A stretch of 64,000 bases of DNA from Megalobrama amblycephala (Eukaryota; Chordata; Actinopteri; Cypriniformes; Xenocyprididae). Below are positions 1 through 10,632 of this stretch, one piece after another (the first letter of the stretch is position 1; every line of letters begins with the position of its first letter). The stretch covers positions 37,539,947 to 37,603,946 of the forward strand of contig NC_063049.1 in NCBI RefSeq assembly GCF_018812025.1, in the 5' to 3' direction. Position numbers and translations under genes: made by a program. The notes beneath the pieces were generated by a model. It was given only the letters and a program-made list of their open reading frames with translations, had not been told where the DNA came from and made no database searches.

Positions 1-68
1 CTGACTGAAACACTACTGCCAGCCAGCGGGACATTAAAGAGGAAGTGTTTGTCCGAGCTCACAGCAAA

Positions 69-139
69 GGAACGCAAATATCTTTGAGGGAACGCAAAGT
101 TTCTCAGGGGAACGCAAAAGTTTTGTGAGGGAACGCAAA
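69..139. repeat. Short tandem repeat, GGAACGCAAA motif
   Basis: GGAACGCAAA occurs at 69, 89, 109 and 130, so the period is 20-21 bp over four copies, followed by a T-rich tract. A loosely related stretch of GCGTT/TTTGCGTTC words lies at about 47900-48010, so this may be part of a dispersed repeat rather than a local array. Confidence 0.55.
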
Positions 140-1789
140 AGATTTGAAATTTTTTTTTCCTTCCATCCCAATTTTTTTCCACCATCACGTCCTTTTAGGG
201 ACTCTGTACAACCCACTTCCAAGACCTTGGATGATTATCCAAGTAGTTAGGTAGACCAAATGACAAGAATTCCCATCCTAATGAGATGTTTCATTAACTA
301 CTGAAAGAAAACACAAATAACAAAACAGTAGCTTCTAACAGATGAGGCACTATGTGTTTTTTTCCTGCTGAAAATAGAGACTCCAGAGTTTTCCACTGCT
401 TACAGGGCACCATTCACTGGAATCCCATCAATCAATGAGGCCTTATCTCTGCTGAAAGTGTCTGGCATACTTCCATGCAAATTTGCACAACACAAACACA
501 CACGCTCACGAGTCTGGCGCAGTTTGAACAGACAGAACAAAGAGTAGACAATATATTAATGACCAGTTATCAATTTCCTCTCTGTTGGTACCAGAAAAAT
601 ATTTACTTTTAGCATAACCTATCTTGTTTACAAAAGCAGTGAGTGAGTTCCTGTCTGCGACAGCATCAAAAAGATCAGGAAGATGGCTGTCATTAGAACA
701 CTATAGAGGGGTCATCTGAATTTATCTGAAGAAATATTCACACACTTAAATGCTTTATTTGCAAGTTCTACACATAACGATCACCACTAGGTGCATGCTG
801 GGTACAAATGCTGTGCTGTCATGCACAACAAAATACTTTCACGATAGCAATTTTTTTCCGAGCCAAGCACTGCAGTTGCTCTTCACTAACTGTGCAAGCT
901 AAAAGCACAATGGGAAATAGAGGGCGTGCATTGACGTCACAGTTGGGCTGAGTGGCAAAACATCCTTCAACATGACTGGCTTTGGTAGGGAAAACTGTGA
1001 AAAAGGGATTAAAACAAATGATTATCTGCTTAAATTAAAGGCAGTGTTTCTTACAACTTAAAGAACCAGTAGACCATTGACGTGTGGCCAGGAATCGCGT
1101 TTCATGACATGCATCAACGTCAGGTAAATACACAAAGCCTGTGAATGCTTAACCTGCTAATCATCATAATAAATACAATATAGATAGAGCTAAATCCAGA
1201 TGATTACTTGTATCATTGTGTCATCATATCGCCCAACCCTAAAACTTGCTAAACCACCAAGGCATTACAATAAGACTGCTTGAAAACTATGTGTATTGTG
1301 AAGTGCTATAAGCGTAGAAATACATTTGACTTGACTTTAAACAGGATTTGGATTTGATATTCTGTTTTTTTCAATATATTTTGTAGATATTAAATTAAGA
1401 TATCTGGATAATTAAGCTATTACCGTCTGCCAGATGATACAGAGTTCCATGGCTCATAATAGATGTTTTATAATAAATGCTGACAAAAACTTTACAGTTA
1501 CACACAATATGTTAAATATTTAATTGATGAGTTGTCAATACAATATATAACCTAGAGTATGATATTAGCCCAAAATCCAATATATCTGACACAAAATCAT
1601 AACTGCAAATGCATGTTGTTTCGCTGCCTGTATTCCTAGTTGTTTCTGCGAATTGCAGCGATCCGATTGTGGCTTCTCTTTTTTTTTAGCTTTCAGAAGT
1701 ATGTAAAATATAGGTACGATTTCTTGTTGAATCTATTTGTACAGTCAACCACACAGCTCTTTCCCATTTTACATGTGTTTTTGTATGTT
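140..1789. other. Upstream flank, no gene seen
   Basis: No open frame with coding character or paired splice sites was seen on either strand. A stretch at about 1262-1345 resembles the 3' tail of a 5'-truncated L2-like LINE (GTGTATTGTGAAGTGCTATA followed by TTGAC repeats). The rest is AT-rich and unassigned. Confidence 0.4.
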
Positions 1790-2480
1790 TTAAAACATAA
1801 ACAACATCTGCAAAGTTGCAATGCTCAATGCAAAGGGAGATATTTTCTTTTAAAGAATTCACCGTTTAAAGGACTACAACAGACGGTTGGTAGGGACTAC
1901 AACGAGCCCTAAAATTTACATAAACCCTGCCCCTGAGAACACGCGACAAAGGGGGTGAGGCCATGTTGGGCTGCTTTAGAGAAGAGGAAGAGTTGTCATT
2001 TTACGCCGGACTGCTTCACAAACGAGGGTCAATTCAACTCTGGATTTGCACAAAAGATTAACATGAAGGCACATGCTAGTCGATGAGTTGAATCAACTCC
2101 ACAGCAGCTACATAAATTTATCCACTAACCATTCAGAAACGTCCAGTTTCATTCTAAAAGTTGTAACTTCTTCCTGAGTCTCTCCATCAGTGTCGACTCC
2201 GGTTTGAACAATGTAAGGCTGAACACTGTTACTGACAGTCGTCATTTTGGCTGCGCGAGATTCTCCAGTTTTGTTGTTGTTGAGCAACCAAAGCATGAGC
2301 TGTTAAAGCTCCACCCTCTTATGGAATGTGGCCAAGACCCACACACAAATAGGGGCAAATTTTACAAGTTATAGCTAATAAATGATATGTGTGGTATTTT
2401 GAGCAGAAACTTCACAGACACATTCTGGGGACACCAGAGACTTATATTACATCTTCTAAAAGGGGCATTATAAGTCCCAT
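1790..2480 (-). mobile_element. TTAA-type dispersed repeat, copy 1 (minus strand)
   Basis: The reverse complement begins AGGGGCATTATAAGTCCC-like next to TTAA (2481-2484) and matches, element-wide, the plus-strand copy at 40833-41322. Shared blocks include the word AATATAAGTCTCTGGTGTCC and a short open frame. The far end near 1790 is blurred. The TTAA flank and purine-rich terminus fit Kolobok or piggyBac-type nonautonomous elements. Superfamily assignment is inference. Confidence 0.6.
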
Positions 2481-2903
2481 TTAAAGCTTCTTACTCTAAA
2501 TGAGGGAGGGCAAGTCTGCATTTATTAATTAGCATAATACACACCCAAAACATCTCCATATAAAAGGCGTTACACACAAATGTTCCTGTACAGCCAATCA
2601 ACACTAACTACAAATGTATCCTTGTGCTCCCTAAAGTTGCACTCTTGCCTGAAAGTACAGGAAAGCTACTTGGCCAGTCTGTGTATCAGAATGAGAAAAA
2701 GCTTTATTGCCAAGTATTGCTCATGTACCCAAGGTATACAGCATATACTTCACAGTATTCCTAGTACTACTGATCATTTTGGACATTTCGAGGCTCTGAG
2801 CCAGTGTCAATAAGCTCGGTATTGTGTCACAAATGTCGAGCCCAGTGTGCCGTTCCTCCCTCTGACATCAGACATGTGTTCATAAGTTCACACAAGCTCC
2901 TAT

Positions 2904-3077
2904 TCAGACAGAGTCTCCGTAAAAAGCCTCACTGACTGGTCTCTTACACTCGAGCAGGTCCTCGGCGTCACACTTCAGCACATCTACAGCTCCGTATCTA
3001 TGGAAAAAGCGGCCCATGGTTGAACCTGTGAGGTCAGGAAATGCAGAACAGATTGCACACAGCTGCTCTCTTAGTAT
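2904..3077 (-). CDS. Candidate terminal coding exon, unrecognised protein
   Basis: On the minus strand a strong pyrimidine-rich acceptor ending ...GTATGCAG precedes base 3077. From there an open frame of 57 codons runs to TGA at 2906-2904 in phase 0. Codons look coding-like (many GAG, CTG, GTC, GAC), and the predicted peptide is mixed and hydrophilic: it begins ILREQL, contains GRFFHRYGAVDVLKC and ends YGDSV. A second usable acceptor (CTGACCTCACAG) lies inside, before 3025. I do not recognise the family. Downstream on the minus strand an AATAAA occurs at 2707-2702, but it sits in a probable repeat word. If real, this would be the last exon of a gene lying head-to-head with ube2e3. A chance open frame of 58 codons with good splice signals is possible, so confidence is modest. 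Confidence 0.3.
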   Translation of the reverse strand: MLREQLCAICSAFPDLTGSTMGRFFHRYGAVDVLKCDAEDLLECKRPVSEAFYGDSV

Positions 3078-3079
3078 CT

Positions 3080-3966
3080 GCATACAAAAGCCGTTGAAGC
3101 AAAACACCCTGTTGCTGCAAGAAATTGGTATTTAAGCAATGCTAATTAAATTAGTTATAGAGACTCTCCTCCAACACTACTGAATATGCATAAACACATC
3201 TAAACTACTCGTGAACTGCGTGTCAGCCAAAATGCACATACTGTAGTATAAAGTAAAGTTGACTTTCAAAAGCAGTTCTCATACTGCTATTATAAAGTGC
3301 TGTCATGAATCAGTAAAACTTCACTGCAATAGGAACAGCAACCAGCTGTGCTATTAAATATTAATGTTCATTTCTGCCTCTGTATGCTGACAGCCTAATT
3401 AGGAGCTCATTAATATTCAAGTGCACAATCATTTTGGGTTAAAGCAATTTCAAAATTTGCTCTCGTTTAACCTTTAAGGCACAAAACATGGATTTTAGTG
3501 GAGGCAGTGTTGTATGTTTTTAAGTGATGCTCTGGGTAAAGTAAACTTGATGATTTTTACCACAGGGCTCTTTTTTCATCATACTGGGTTTTAAACGGCT
3601 TTGAGTGGCAGAGGATTTGTTGCATTGAAACCGTTTACACAAACGGTTGTAGGTCAACCACAACCCCACGTGGATTTTCAATTTCCAAAATACTGCATCA
3701 TTCATTGTTATAGACCCCCCCAAAAAACCTCTAAAGTGAATTTCTCTTGGCAAGCACATCCATAACAGCTCCCTTGTTATAGGCACTATTATTGTCTGTC
3801 CCAGTGCTCTCTCCTTCCTGTATATGTCATTCAGCGCATTTTCCAGTACACATGAGTATATTCAATCAGAAACAGCTTCCATATATGCAACATGGCATTT
3901 ATAGGTCATCTTGTGCTATAAATATAGAGAGAAAAGGAAATAAAATGATCATAATTCATACATTTA
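3080..3966. other. Flank without supported gene
   Basis: AT-rich sequence with short spurious open frames only. A block at about 3520-3790 has an 88-codon minus-strand frame, but no splice or coding support was seen. Confidence 0.4.
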
Positions 3967-3967
3967 A

Positions 3968-5214
3968 AGGGTTAGTTTACCCTAAAATGGTGTTTCTCTA
4001 ATGCCATATGCCATTCTTTCTTTTTCGGACCACAAAAGGAGAAATGTAAAAAAAAAAAAAAAAAAAAAAAGTCCCTTTCGCGCCCATCCATATAATGGCA
4101 ACGAATAGCAACCAGCATCAAGCTTTTATAAAAAAGACGCAAAAGTATCACAGAATGATTCCATGAGACATGCGTCATATATTCCAAGTGTTCTGGGGGT
4201 ATGTGATAGGGTATAGTGAAAAACAAATTGAAGTTTAACGTATTATTTAACAAAAATCCTGACCTCGGCTGTAGGTCTTCTGTGCTCGACTGCACGTTCA
4301 TGAGACTCTTAGTGCCGCAGTTCACTCTGACTCGCCAAAAAAAAAGCACACAAGCTGTGAGAAATCGAGATGAATAAAAATGTGACATTATACAATACCT
4401 AGAAATCTCAGTAAAAGTATCCGTGTACTTTCTTCACTGAGTCAGATCGGAACTCTGGTTGTCAGATGACAATCAGAATGACAGTTGACAGATGTGAACG
4501 CGATGACTTCTTGTTACAACGAACACAACTAATAGTCACCTCACAGAAGAAGTTACATGGTTTGCATTTCATTTCTTGTTTTTATTAATCTTGATTTCTC
4601 ACAACTTGTGTGCTTTTTCTGGGCAAGTCGGAGTGAAGCACAGAAAACCAATAGCCAAGCTCAGGATTTTTGTTAAAGGGTTAGTTCACCCAAAAATGAA
4701 AATTCTGTCATTAATTACTCACCCTCATGTCGTTCCACACCCGAAAGACTTTCATTCATCTTCAGAACACAAATTAAGATATTTTTGATAAAATCTGATG
4801 GCTCAGTGAGGCCTCTATTGACAGCAAGATAATTAACGCTTTCAAATGCCCAGAAAGCTACTAAAGACATATTTAAAAGATCATGTGACTACAGTGGTTC
4901 AACCTTAATGTTATGAAGTGACGAGAATACTTTTTGTGCGCCAGTAAATTTAGGTTTGTTTTTCACCAAACCCTATCATATACCCCCAGAACACTTGTAA
5001 TATATGGCACGTGTCACACCGGATCATTTTGTAAATTTTTTAAAAAAAAAATCTTGATGCTGGTCACTATTCACTGCCATTATATGGATGAGCATGAGTG
5101 GACATTTTTTTTTTTATTTCTCCGTTTGTGGTCCAATAAAGAAAGAACGGCACTAGAACAACACCAGGGTGAGTAAATAATGACTTCGTTTTCATTTTAT
5201 GGTGAACTATACCT
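3968..5214. mobile_element. Long-hairpin TTAA element with a nested TTAA element
   Basis: TTAA at 3964-3967 and 5215-5218 flank terminal repeats (AGGGTTAGTTTACCCTAAAA against the reverse complement AGGTATAGTTCACCATAAAA). Arms of roughly 270 bp (3968-4237 and 4948-5214) are inverted copies. A second inverted pair (about 4246-4390 with 4565-4676) continues the stem towards a loop at about 4390-4565. The palindrome is broken by the element at 4677-4947. The layout resembles the hairpin Angel-type miniature elements known from zebrafish; the name is by resemblance only. Confidence 0.7.
4677..4947 (+). mobile_element. Truncated Angel-like TTAA element nested in hairpin element
   Basis: It starts at TTAA (4673-4676) with AGGGTTAGTTCACCCAAAAA and follows the same consensus as copies at 49056, 52788 and 63295, up to the word TTTTTGTGCGCCA. 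The right half and right TTAA are missing, and the host arm resumes about 4948. The empty host site (TTAACAAAAATCC) is preserved in the opposite arm near 4248. Confidence 0.7.
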
Positions 5215-5218
5215 TTAA

Positions 5219-5740
5219 AGTCAAAATGAAAATTTGACTTTGCATTTACTTTCTTAGACTTACTGCCCACAATTCAAGCTGTGTCCACTCTTCACAATTC
5301 AAGCAATTCACAATAGATAAAATAAAGTATCATACTAAATTTTTTCTTGCTTCACACTAAAATATTAAAGTATGGAAGTAAATTGGGTTGCAAACAGCAT
5401 TTTACTCTGACTTTAAAGGGGTCATTACATGGATTTACTTGTTATTTTAATACGTTCCTTGAGATTTACTAAAGTCATATATTCTCAAAAATGATTATTT
5501 TCAACACACATTCTGGACCTCTGTCCAAAATTATAAGTTTTAGGGGATGTGTACTTTAAGGCTTGCCAGTAAACAGCCACTGTTGTGAATGGGAAACGCA
5601 TTGAATTGCATGAGAAAAAGTATTCATGTCTCCGCTATTGCAGGCAAAACATTATTATTATAAAACCATAATTTAGAGACAAAGCAATATGAAATTGTTT
5701 TGTTATGACCACTTTAAAGACAGCAGTCACATTAAAGGGA
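5219..5740. other. Flank without gene
   Basis: Only AT-rich unassigned sequence was seen, with no coding or RNA signal. Confidence 0.4.
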
Positions 5741-5745
5741 TTTAA

Positions 5746-6480
5746 AGTGCCCCTATTATTCTATTTTAAAGGATCCTAATTTAGTTTTGGATGTCTCCTA
5801 CAATAGGTTTACATGCATCCAAGGTCACAAAACACTTTAATTTTCTCAAAATATACAGTCCAGCATCACTGCTTTTCTCACAGTGTCTGAAACGGCTCGA
5901 TAAACGATTCAATCTTCCTAAACCCCTTCTTTCTGAGAGCCTACTCTCTGATTGGCCCAGTCTTGTTTTGATTGTTCCACTGCAGGGGTGTCCAAAGTCA
6001 GTCCTGGAGGGCCACTGTCCTGCAGAGTTTAGCTCCAACTTGCCTCAAAAAACCTGCCTGGAAGTTTCTAGTATGCCCAGTAAGACCTTTATCAACTGGA
6101 TTGGGTGTGTTTCATTTTTTGTAGCTAAAATTTGCAGGACAGTAGCCCTCCAGGAGCAGGATCGGACACTCCTGGTCTACTGTGTCAAGAACTAGATGCA
6201 CATTACCATATCTGAATTTCAGTTCCAGAGGCTTCATCAGCACTTGTACACAGTGATATGAACAGTAACAATAATGTCGGTTTTACCGTATCAACTTGAG
6301 CGCAAGTTTGGAAGTGCTTGCAAAGTGGATTTACTTTAACAGTGCAGAAAACAGCATTTCTTGAGATTTCAACAACACTAAACAAATACTTTCAGGCCCC
6401 GGCTACAACTACAGTGTTTGAGGGCGGGTCAAAGTAGACATTGTTGATGGGTAGTCGCTTCTAATCTATTGTTTCTTGAT
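5746..6480 (+). mobile_element. Dispersed TTAA-type repeat (family E), copy 1
   Basis: It begins after TTAA at 5742-5745 with AGTGCCCCTATTATTC. It shares long blocks with the copy at 18345-19930: GGATGTCTCCTACAATA, GCCTACTCT...GATTGG, ACCATATCTGAATTTCAG and GAGGGCGGGTCAAAGTAGAC. The right end is not defined. It is interrupted by a hAT-type insertion at 5983-6174. Confidence 0.6.
5983..6174. mobile_element. hAT-type miniature element, copy 1
   Basis: The termini are CAGGGGTGTCC and (reverse complement) CAGGAGTGTCC, with subterminal inverted blocks TCCTGGAGGGCCACTGTCCT and AGGACAGTAGCCCTCCAGGA. The 8-bp flanks TTCCACTG and GTCTACTG agree at 6 of 8 positions, consistent with an old hAT target duplication. 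It is 192 bp with no coding potential. Confidence 0.75.
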
Positions 6481-7734
6481 ATCAACATTCCTGTCCTCAC
6501 AATCCATCTAAAGTGTTATCTCTCCTCTTATATTTGATTCATATCATGGCTTTTGTATTTCACTCTGAGCTCCTGTGTCATTTTTTTTGACATCCAGTGG
6601 TAAGCACAAACCCACACGGTTCTGTTTTCTTTTCCTTCCCCCTGCTGTCAATGTGCTGTCACACACGATAAGCACAAGAAGTGAGACACCCGCACACACC
6701 ACGCTGCCGAGACTCTGGAAAAAAGAAAAAAAACTAATACAGCCTCCTAAACCTGCCCTGCTCCCATATCACCTGGAGATTATCACTTAGAATGCGCTTA
6801 GAGTGACGGCCTTGTAGCAGACGGGAAAAACAGCATTGCTCTCACAGAGCTCTAGTTTAGTGAAGTGTGACATCATTTGCTTCAAAAGTGTTCTTTAATC
6901 TAACATTTCAAAGCAGGCGAAACAGAAACCGAGTTCTTACGAGCCATACAAATGATACAGAGATTAACATCTCAGTCCACTGACAAAGAACAATAGTCTA
7001 TCACAGATAAGGGCTCTGAAAAAGTATTTGGACACTTGAAGTCATACTTAAAAATGTCTGAATGGCATCGATAACTAGATATCAAAGCAAGTGCCACCTG
7101 CAAACAAATTGTGCTAGACCTTTTTTTCTCATTTTTTAGAGCCATTTGAACCAGTCTGGGTCAAGATGAAGATTCATCAATGCAAACAAACAGTTCAAGG
7201 AACTTGAATAATGTCATCTGCAAAATAAAAGGTAAAGGTGTATCACAGAACATTTAGATATCGACTGTTCAAAAGTGATCATTTAAAGCCAGTACACATC
7301 TTATGTTTTGACTGAAAACAAAAAACTAAAAAAACAAAAAAAACAAATGCTTGCTAAAGCTAGCTGGGTGGTCACCAGTAATGCAGAATAAATTGTGCAT
7401 TTTGGAGATACCTGAGTGGCCGTACTGTACAGAAATACACATGCAGCCTCACAGCTATTTTTAAACGCTCTCAGAGGAAGGATGACTAACAATCCAGCAA
7501 GGGAAATAATTAGGCAATGTTCCTTAACATGTCAAATCATTTATTACAAAAAACAGGCACTATCTTCTACAGTGGAGTCTCTTGAATATAATATAGCGAT
7601 ACAGATTAAATATAATGAATGAATTATGAGTTTTTTAAAAATTGAAATGGCTACACTTGAATACACTTGTCTACAGTGCATGCTCAGTTCATTACATTGA
7701 GGGAAAACAGAATAAAATGCAGCATTCAATATTA
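6481..7734. other. Upstream flank, no supported gene
   Basis: Mixed AT-rich sequence. A minus-strand pyrimidine tract with CAG at about 6720 precedes an open frame of some 55 codons, but no donor or homology supports an exon. Nothing else was seen. Confidence 0.35.
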
Positions 7735-7969
7735 TAAGTCATGTACTATATACTGCAGACTATGACTCATAGTATGCTATACTATACACGAGTCAAGCAC
7801 TATATATTGTATAGACTATTAAAACTTCAGATTATGTTCTCCGCACAAGTCCGTCCAGACCAACTAGTTGAGAACAAGAGCAATAGATAATGCAGAACTT
7901 AAACAGTATATGCTTTAGAGCAGTATGTACTATAAAGAGCATTTACAGTATAGTGTACTATAGTATAGT

Positions 7970-8290
7970 ACTGTTGGTGCAGTTGTGTCCTAATGGTTAG
8001 CAAGTCGGACTTGTAATTTGAAGGTCGCGGGTTCAAGTCTCAGTACTGCCAGGAAATGTAGGTGGGGGGAGTGAATGAATGAAAAGTGCTCTCTTCCACT
8101 CTCATTACCCATAATTGAGGTGCCCTTGAGCACCTAACCCCCAATCACTCCCTGGGCGCCGAAAAAAAAAAAAAAAAAAAACTGCTCCGGGTATGTGTGT
8201 ATGTGTGTTCAATACTCACTGCTGTGTGTGTGCATTTGGATGGGTGAAATTACGAGCACACCATACTTGGCTACACATCACTTCACTTCT
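7970..8290 (+). mobile_element. tRNA-derived SINE
   Basis: The 5' part carries pol III-like promoter boxes: an A-box-like CCTAATGGTTAGCAA region and a B box GGTTCAAGTCT at about 8031. The body has TGAGGTGCCCTTGAGCACC and the tail CACTTCACTT, with a poly-A tract at 8161-8180 that interrupts the body. A functional tRNA is excluded because the downstream half does not fold as one. Confidence 0.65.
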
Positions 8291-8480
8291 ATATAGTACT
8301 ATAAACTACAGGTAAGTCAGAATACAGTACTAGAGTGCAGTATGTAATGTACTTTATACTATAGAGACATCACACATTAGAATAAGTATATACTATTAAC
8401 TATAGAGAAGTCAAGCAGTATACAGAACTATATAGCCACACAGATTGAAGACAACAGAGAAGTCATGAAGCATACTAGAG

Positions 8481-8671
8481 CAGGGATGTCCAACTCTGCT
8501 CCTGGAGAGCTACTGTCCTACAGACTTCAGTTCCAACTGCTCCAACACAAATGTTTGTAATTATCAAGTAACCCTGAACACCTTGATTAGCTGGTTCAGG
8601 TGTGTTTGAGTGGGGCTGGAGCTGAAATCTGCAGGATGGTAGCTCTCCAGGAGCAGGGTTGGAGACCCCTG
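8481..8671. mobile_element. hAT-type miniature element, copy 2
   Basis: Termini CAGGGATGTCC and CAGGGGTCTCC (reverse complement), with the same TCCTGGAGAGCTAC and GTAGCTCTCCAGGA subterminal repeats as the copies at 5983 and 59751. CTAGAG and CTAGAA at the two flanks may be a degenerate target duplication. Confidence 0.7.
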
Positions 8672-9889
8672 CTAGAAATACAGTATATACTACTATAAAG
8701 AAGTCAAGAAGTATATGCTATAACAGTACAGATTGCAGTGTAGACAAAGGAGAAGCCATACAGTGCAAGTGTGGACTACTTAATGCTGCTTTCACGTGAT
8801 CTCGAAAATTTGATAATTCGCACTTCTGAAGTCATGAATACGAGCTCACTGCATTCAACATGTGCAATTTTTACCTAGAAAACTCGTATTTACGATAATT
8901 CAGAGAGCATGTGAAGGCAGTATAACTCATGTAGTTATTTAAAGCAGAGTTTGAAGTCATGAAGTATATATACTGTAGAGCAGATGTAATATAGACTACA
9001 GTGAGCATATAGTAAGAAGAATAAAGTTAAAGTATGATTATAGAAAAGTTCAGCAGTAGCCTATAGATTATATAACACTATAGAGAAATCACTTTACAGA
9101 TGACAGACAGAACATAGAACATACACTATAGGCCTATATTAATGTCAATAGAGAAAAAGCAGGAGATGATAGAGAAGTCATGAGGTATCATACAGCAGAA
9201 TGTAATAAAGAGTATAAAGAATTCATGCAGAATTACTAGAGCAAAAATATAAACTATTGAGAAGTAAAACAGCATACAGAATAGAGAAGAACACTTTCTG
9301 ACTATGGAGTTATTCCATCTTTTCCCAGTCGTCTCAATGGCAAAAACTGTCCCAATCAACCTGAATTCACCCTGCTGTAGAGCAGAATAGACTACTAAGT
9401 TGTGTATTATTAAAACACAATGTACTATATATATATTTACTAGAAGTCATGCAGTATACACTATAGAGCACAATGTAATATAGACTACAGAAGTCCTGAA
9501 GTAGACTATATTTTATAACACTACTACAATAGATAAATCATATAATAGCCTACACTACTGTCCATAGTACAATGTATTGTAGACTATAAAAAAATGTATG
9601 CAGACTATACTACTGAGCAGAAAGTAAAAGACTATAGGGAGGTCTACAAAATAAAGAAATAGGCTACACTCTACTGACTATAAAGAAGTCGTACAGACTG
9701 TAGTGAAGCAGACAATAGAGAAGTCATGCATTAAGTCATGCCGTGCTGAACAGGGACTCCCACCTGCACTGGAATTCCAGCCAAACTTCTCACCCACGCT
9801 CAAAGTTTCCGTGAGCTGATTGCTCTCACCATGGAGCCCTCACAACAACAACATGTCAAAACTTCCTCCTGACGCCACAACATCCCCTC

Positions 9890-10217
9890 ATTCTCGACAA
9901 CACGAGACACGACGGCCGTCGGTGATGTCTTCTTGTCTTCTTCAAACGCATGGTGTCAATTTTAAATCCAGCTCAGGTGGAGCATATCGTGAGGTGATAC
10001 AGTTTCACGTTGTGCGAGACCATCCAAAGCGGTAGACGCTTATGTCCACCCGCTGTACAGCGCCACCCGTCGGTTCTGAGTAAAACTGCAGCGCCTCCTC
10101 TCCTTCCTACTCTCCAATGTTCACAGCTCGGCCGGAGCCCGTCGTCTTCCCGGCTCCATTTCAACTGGATTTTTAACACTCCTAACCACCCCAGATCAGG
10201 ACAGGACCGCGTCTAAG
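9890..10217 (+). promoter_or_regulatory. CpG-rich probable ube2e3 promoter region
   Basis: After nearly 10 kb of AT-rich repeats the sequence becomes repeat-poor and rich in CG dinucleotides (ACGACGGCCGTCGG, CTCGGCCGGAGCCCGTCGTC). This is what is expected of a CpG-island promoter of a housekeeping ubiquitin enzyme. No TATA box is evident. The transcription start cannot be fixed from sequence alone. Confidence 0.5.
10041..10217 (+). other. ube2e3: Probable noncoding 5' UTR exon of ube2e3
   Basis: UBE2E3 genes usually have a noncoding first exon. Here a consensus donor (CTAAG|GTAAAGG) follows base 10217 at the end of the CpG-rich block and about 1.6 kb before the exon with the start codon. The start of the exon is a guess. 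The frame across it is not open to the ube2e3 ATG, as expected for UTR. Confidence 0.45.
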
Positions 10218-10385
10218 GTAAAGGAGAAGCTCTAAGGGTATCGTAGAGTCCACATTAGGCGGGGTAACATCGTCCTTTCTTAGTGTTTTCAGGTCTGAAG
10301 AGAGGGGAGCTCGAAACTGACTTCACGCATCAGTTGGTACACCATGCTGATACTGGAGTGCCTCCTACCATAACAAACCTCTTAC

Positions 10386-10632
10386 AAAGGATTTTAAAAG
10401 ATCCAATCTGAATCTTTTCGCCCCGGCGTGCGTTAAACGACTCGAATTTTCCTCGCAATCCGCTCACGATATCGCCTTGTTCTCCTAAAGTGAAGGGGGT
10501 GGACATGCTGCGAATAGGTGCAATTATTGCTTTCCTTTGCAGCTCTTGAAATCTCCTTCTTCTCAGCGATAGATTCTGCTGGAACAGCCGTGTGTTTTTC
10601 TCGTTTAGTCTCATAAGCTCAGCCACTTGCAC
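10386..10632 (-). CDS. Candidate antisense/divergent coding exon, unrecognised
   Basis: On the minus strand a pyrimidine-rich stretch ending CTGAATAG forms a good acceptor before 10632. An open frame follows to a possible donor (CTTT|GTAAGAGG) after 10386. The frame also stays open beyond the donor to 10330. The peptide is coiled-coil-like and basic at first (LMRLNEKNTRLFQQN, then LRRRRFQELQRK), followed by STPFTLGEQGDIVSG. I do not recognise it. It lies in the putative ube2e3 intron 1, in CpG-rich sequence where stops are scarce, so a chance frame is a serious alternative. Confidence 0.25.

Larger units (their letters stand above)
7735..9740. repeat. Degenerate tandem array, ACTATAGAGAAGTCATGCAGTATA-type units
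   Basis: Over about 2 kb the words TATAGAGAAGTCA, AGCAGTATA and ACTATA recur at irregular spacing with heavy divergence. Examples are near 8408, 8462, 8696, 8956, 9165, 9256, 9450 and 9670. The array is interrupted by a tRNA-derived SINE and a hAT-type element. It looks like an old expanded minisatellite rather than a gene. Confidence 0.6.

Noticed and set aside
3972..4388. 138-codon minus-strand frame with a phenylalanine run
   Set aside because: Lies within a hairpin transposable element and translates a poly-A tract.
5791..6195. 134-codon plus-strand frame
   Set aside because: Runs across repeat E and the hAT insertion; no coding signature.
6580..6722. Minus-strand exon after a strong pyrimidine tract
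   Set aside because: No convincing donor, weak codon choice and no recognisable peptide; the tract is probably incidental.
7970..8060. tRNA gene
   Set aside because: Only the promoter boxes are tRNA-like; no cloverleaf and a SINE body follows.
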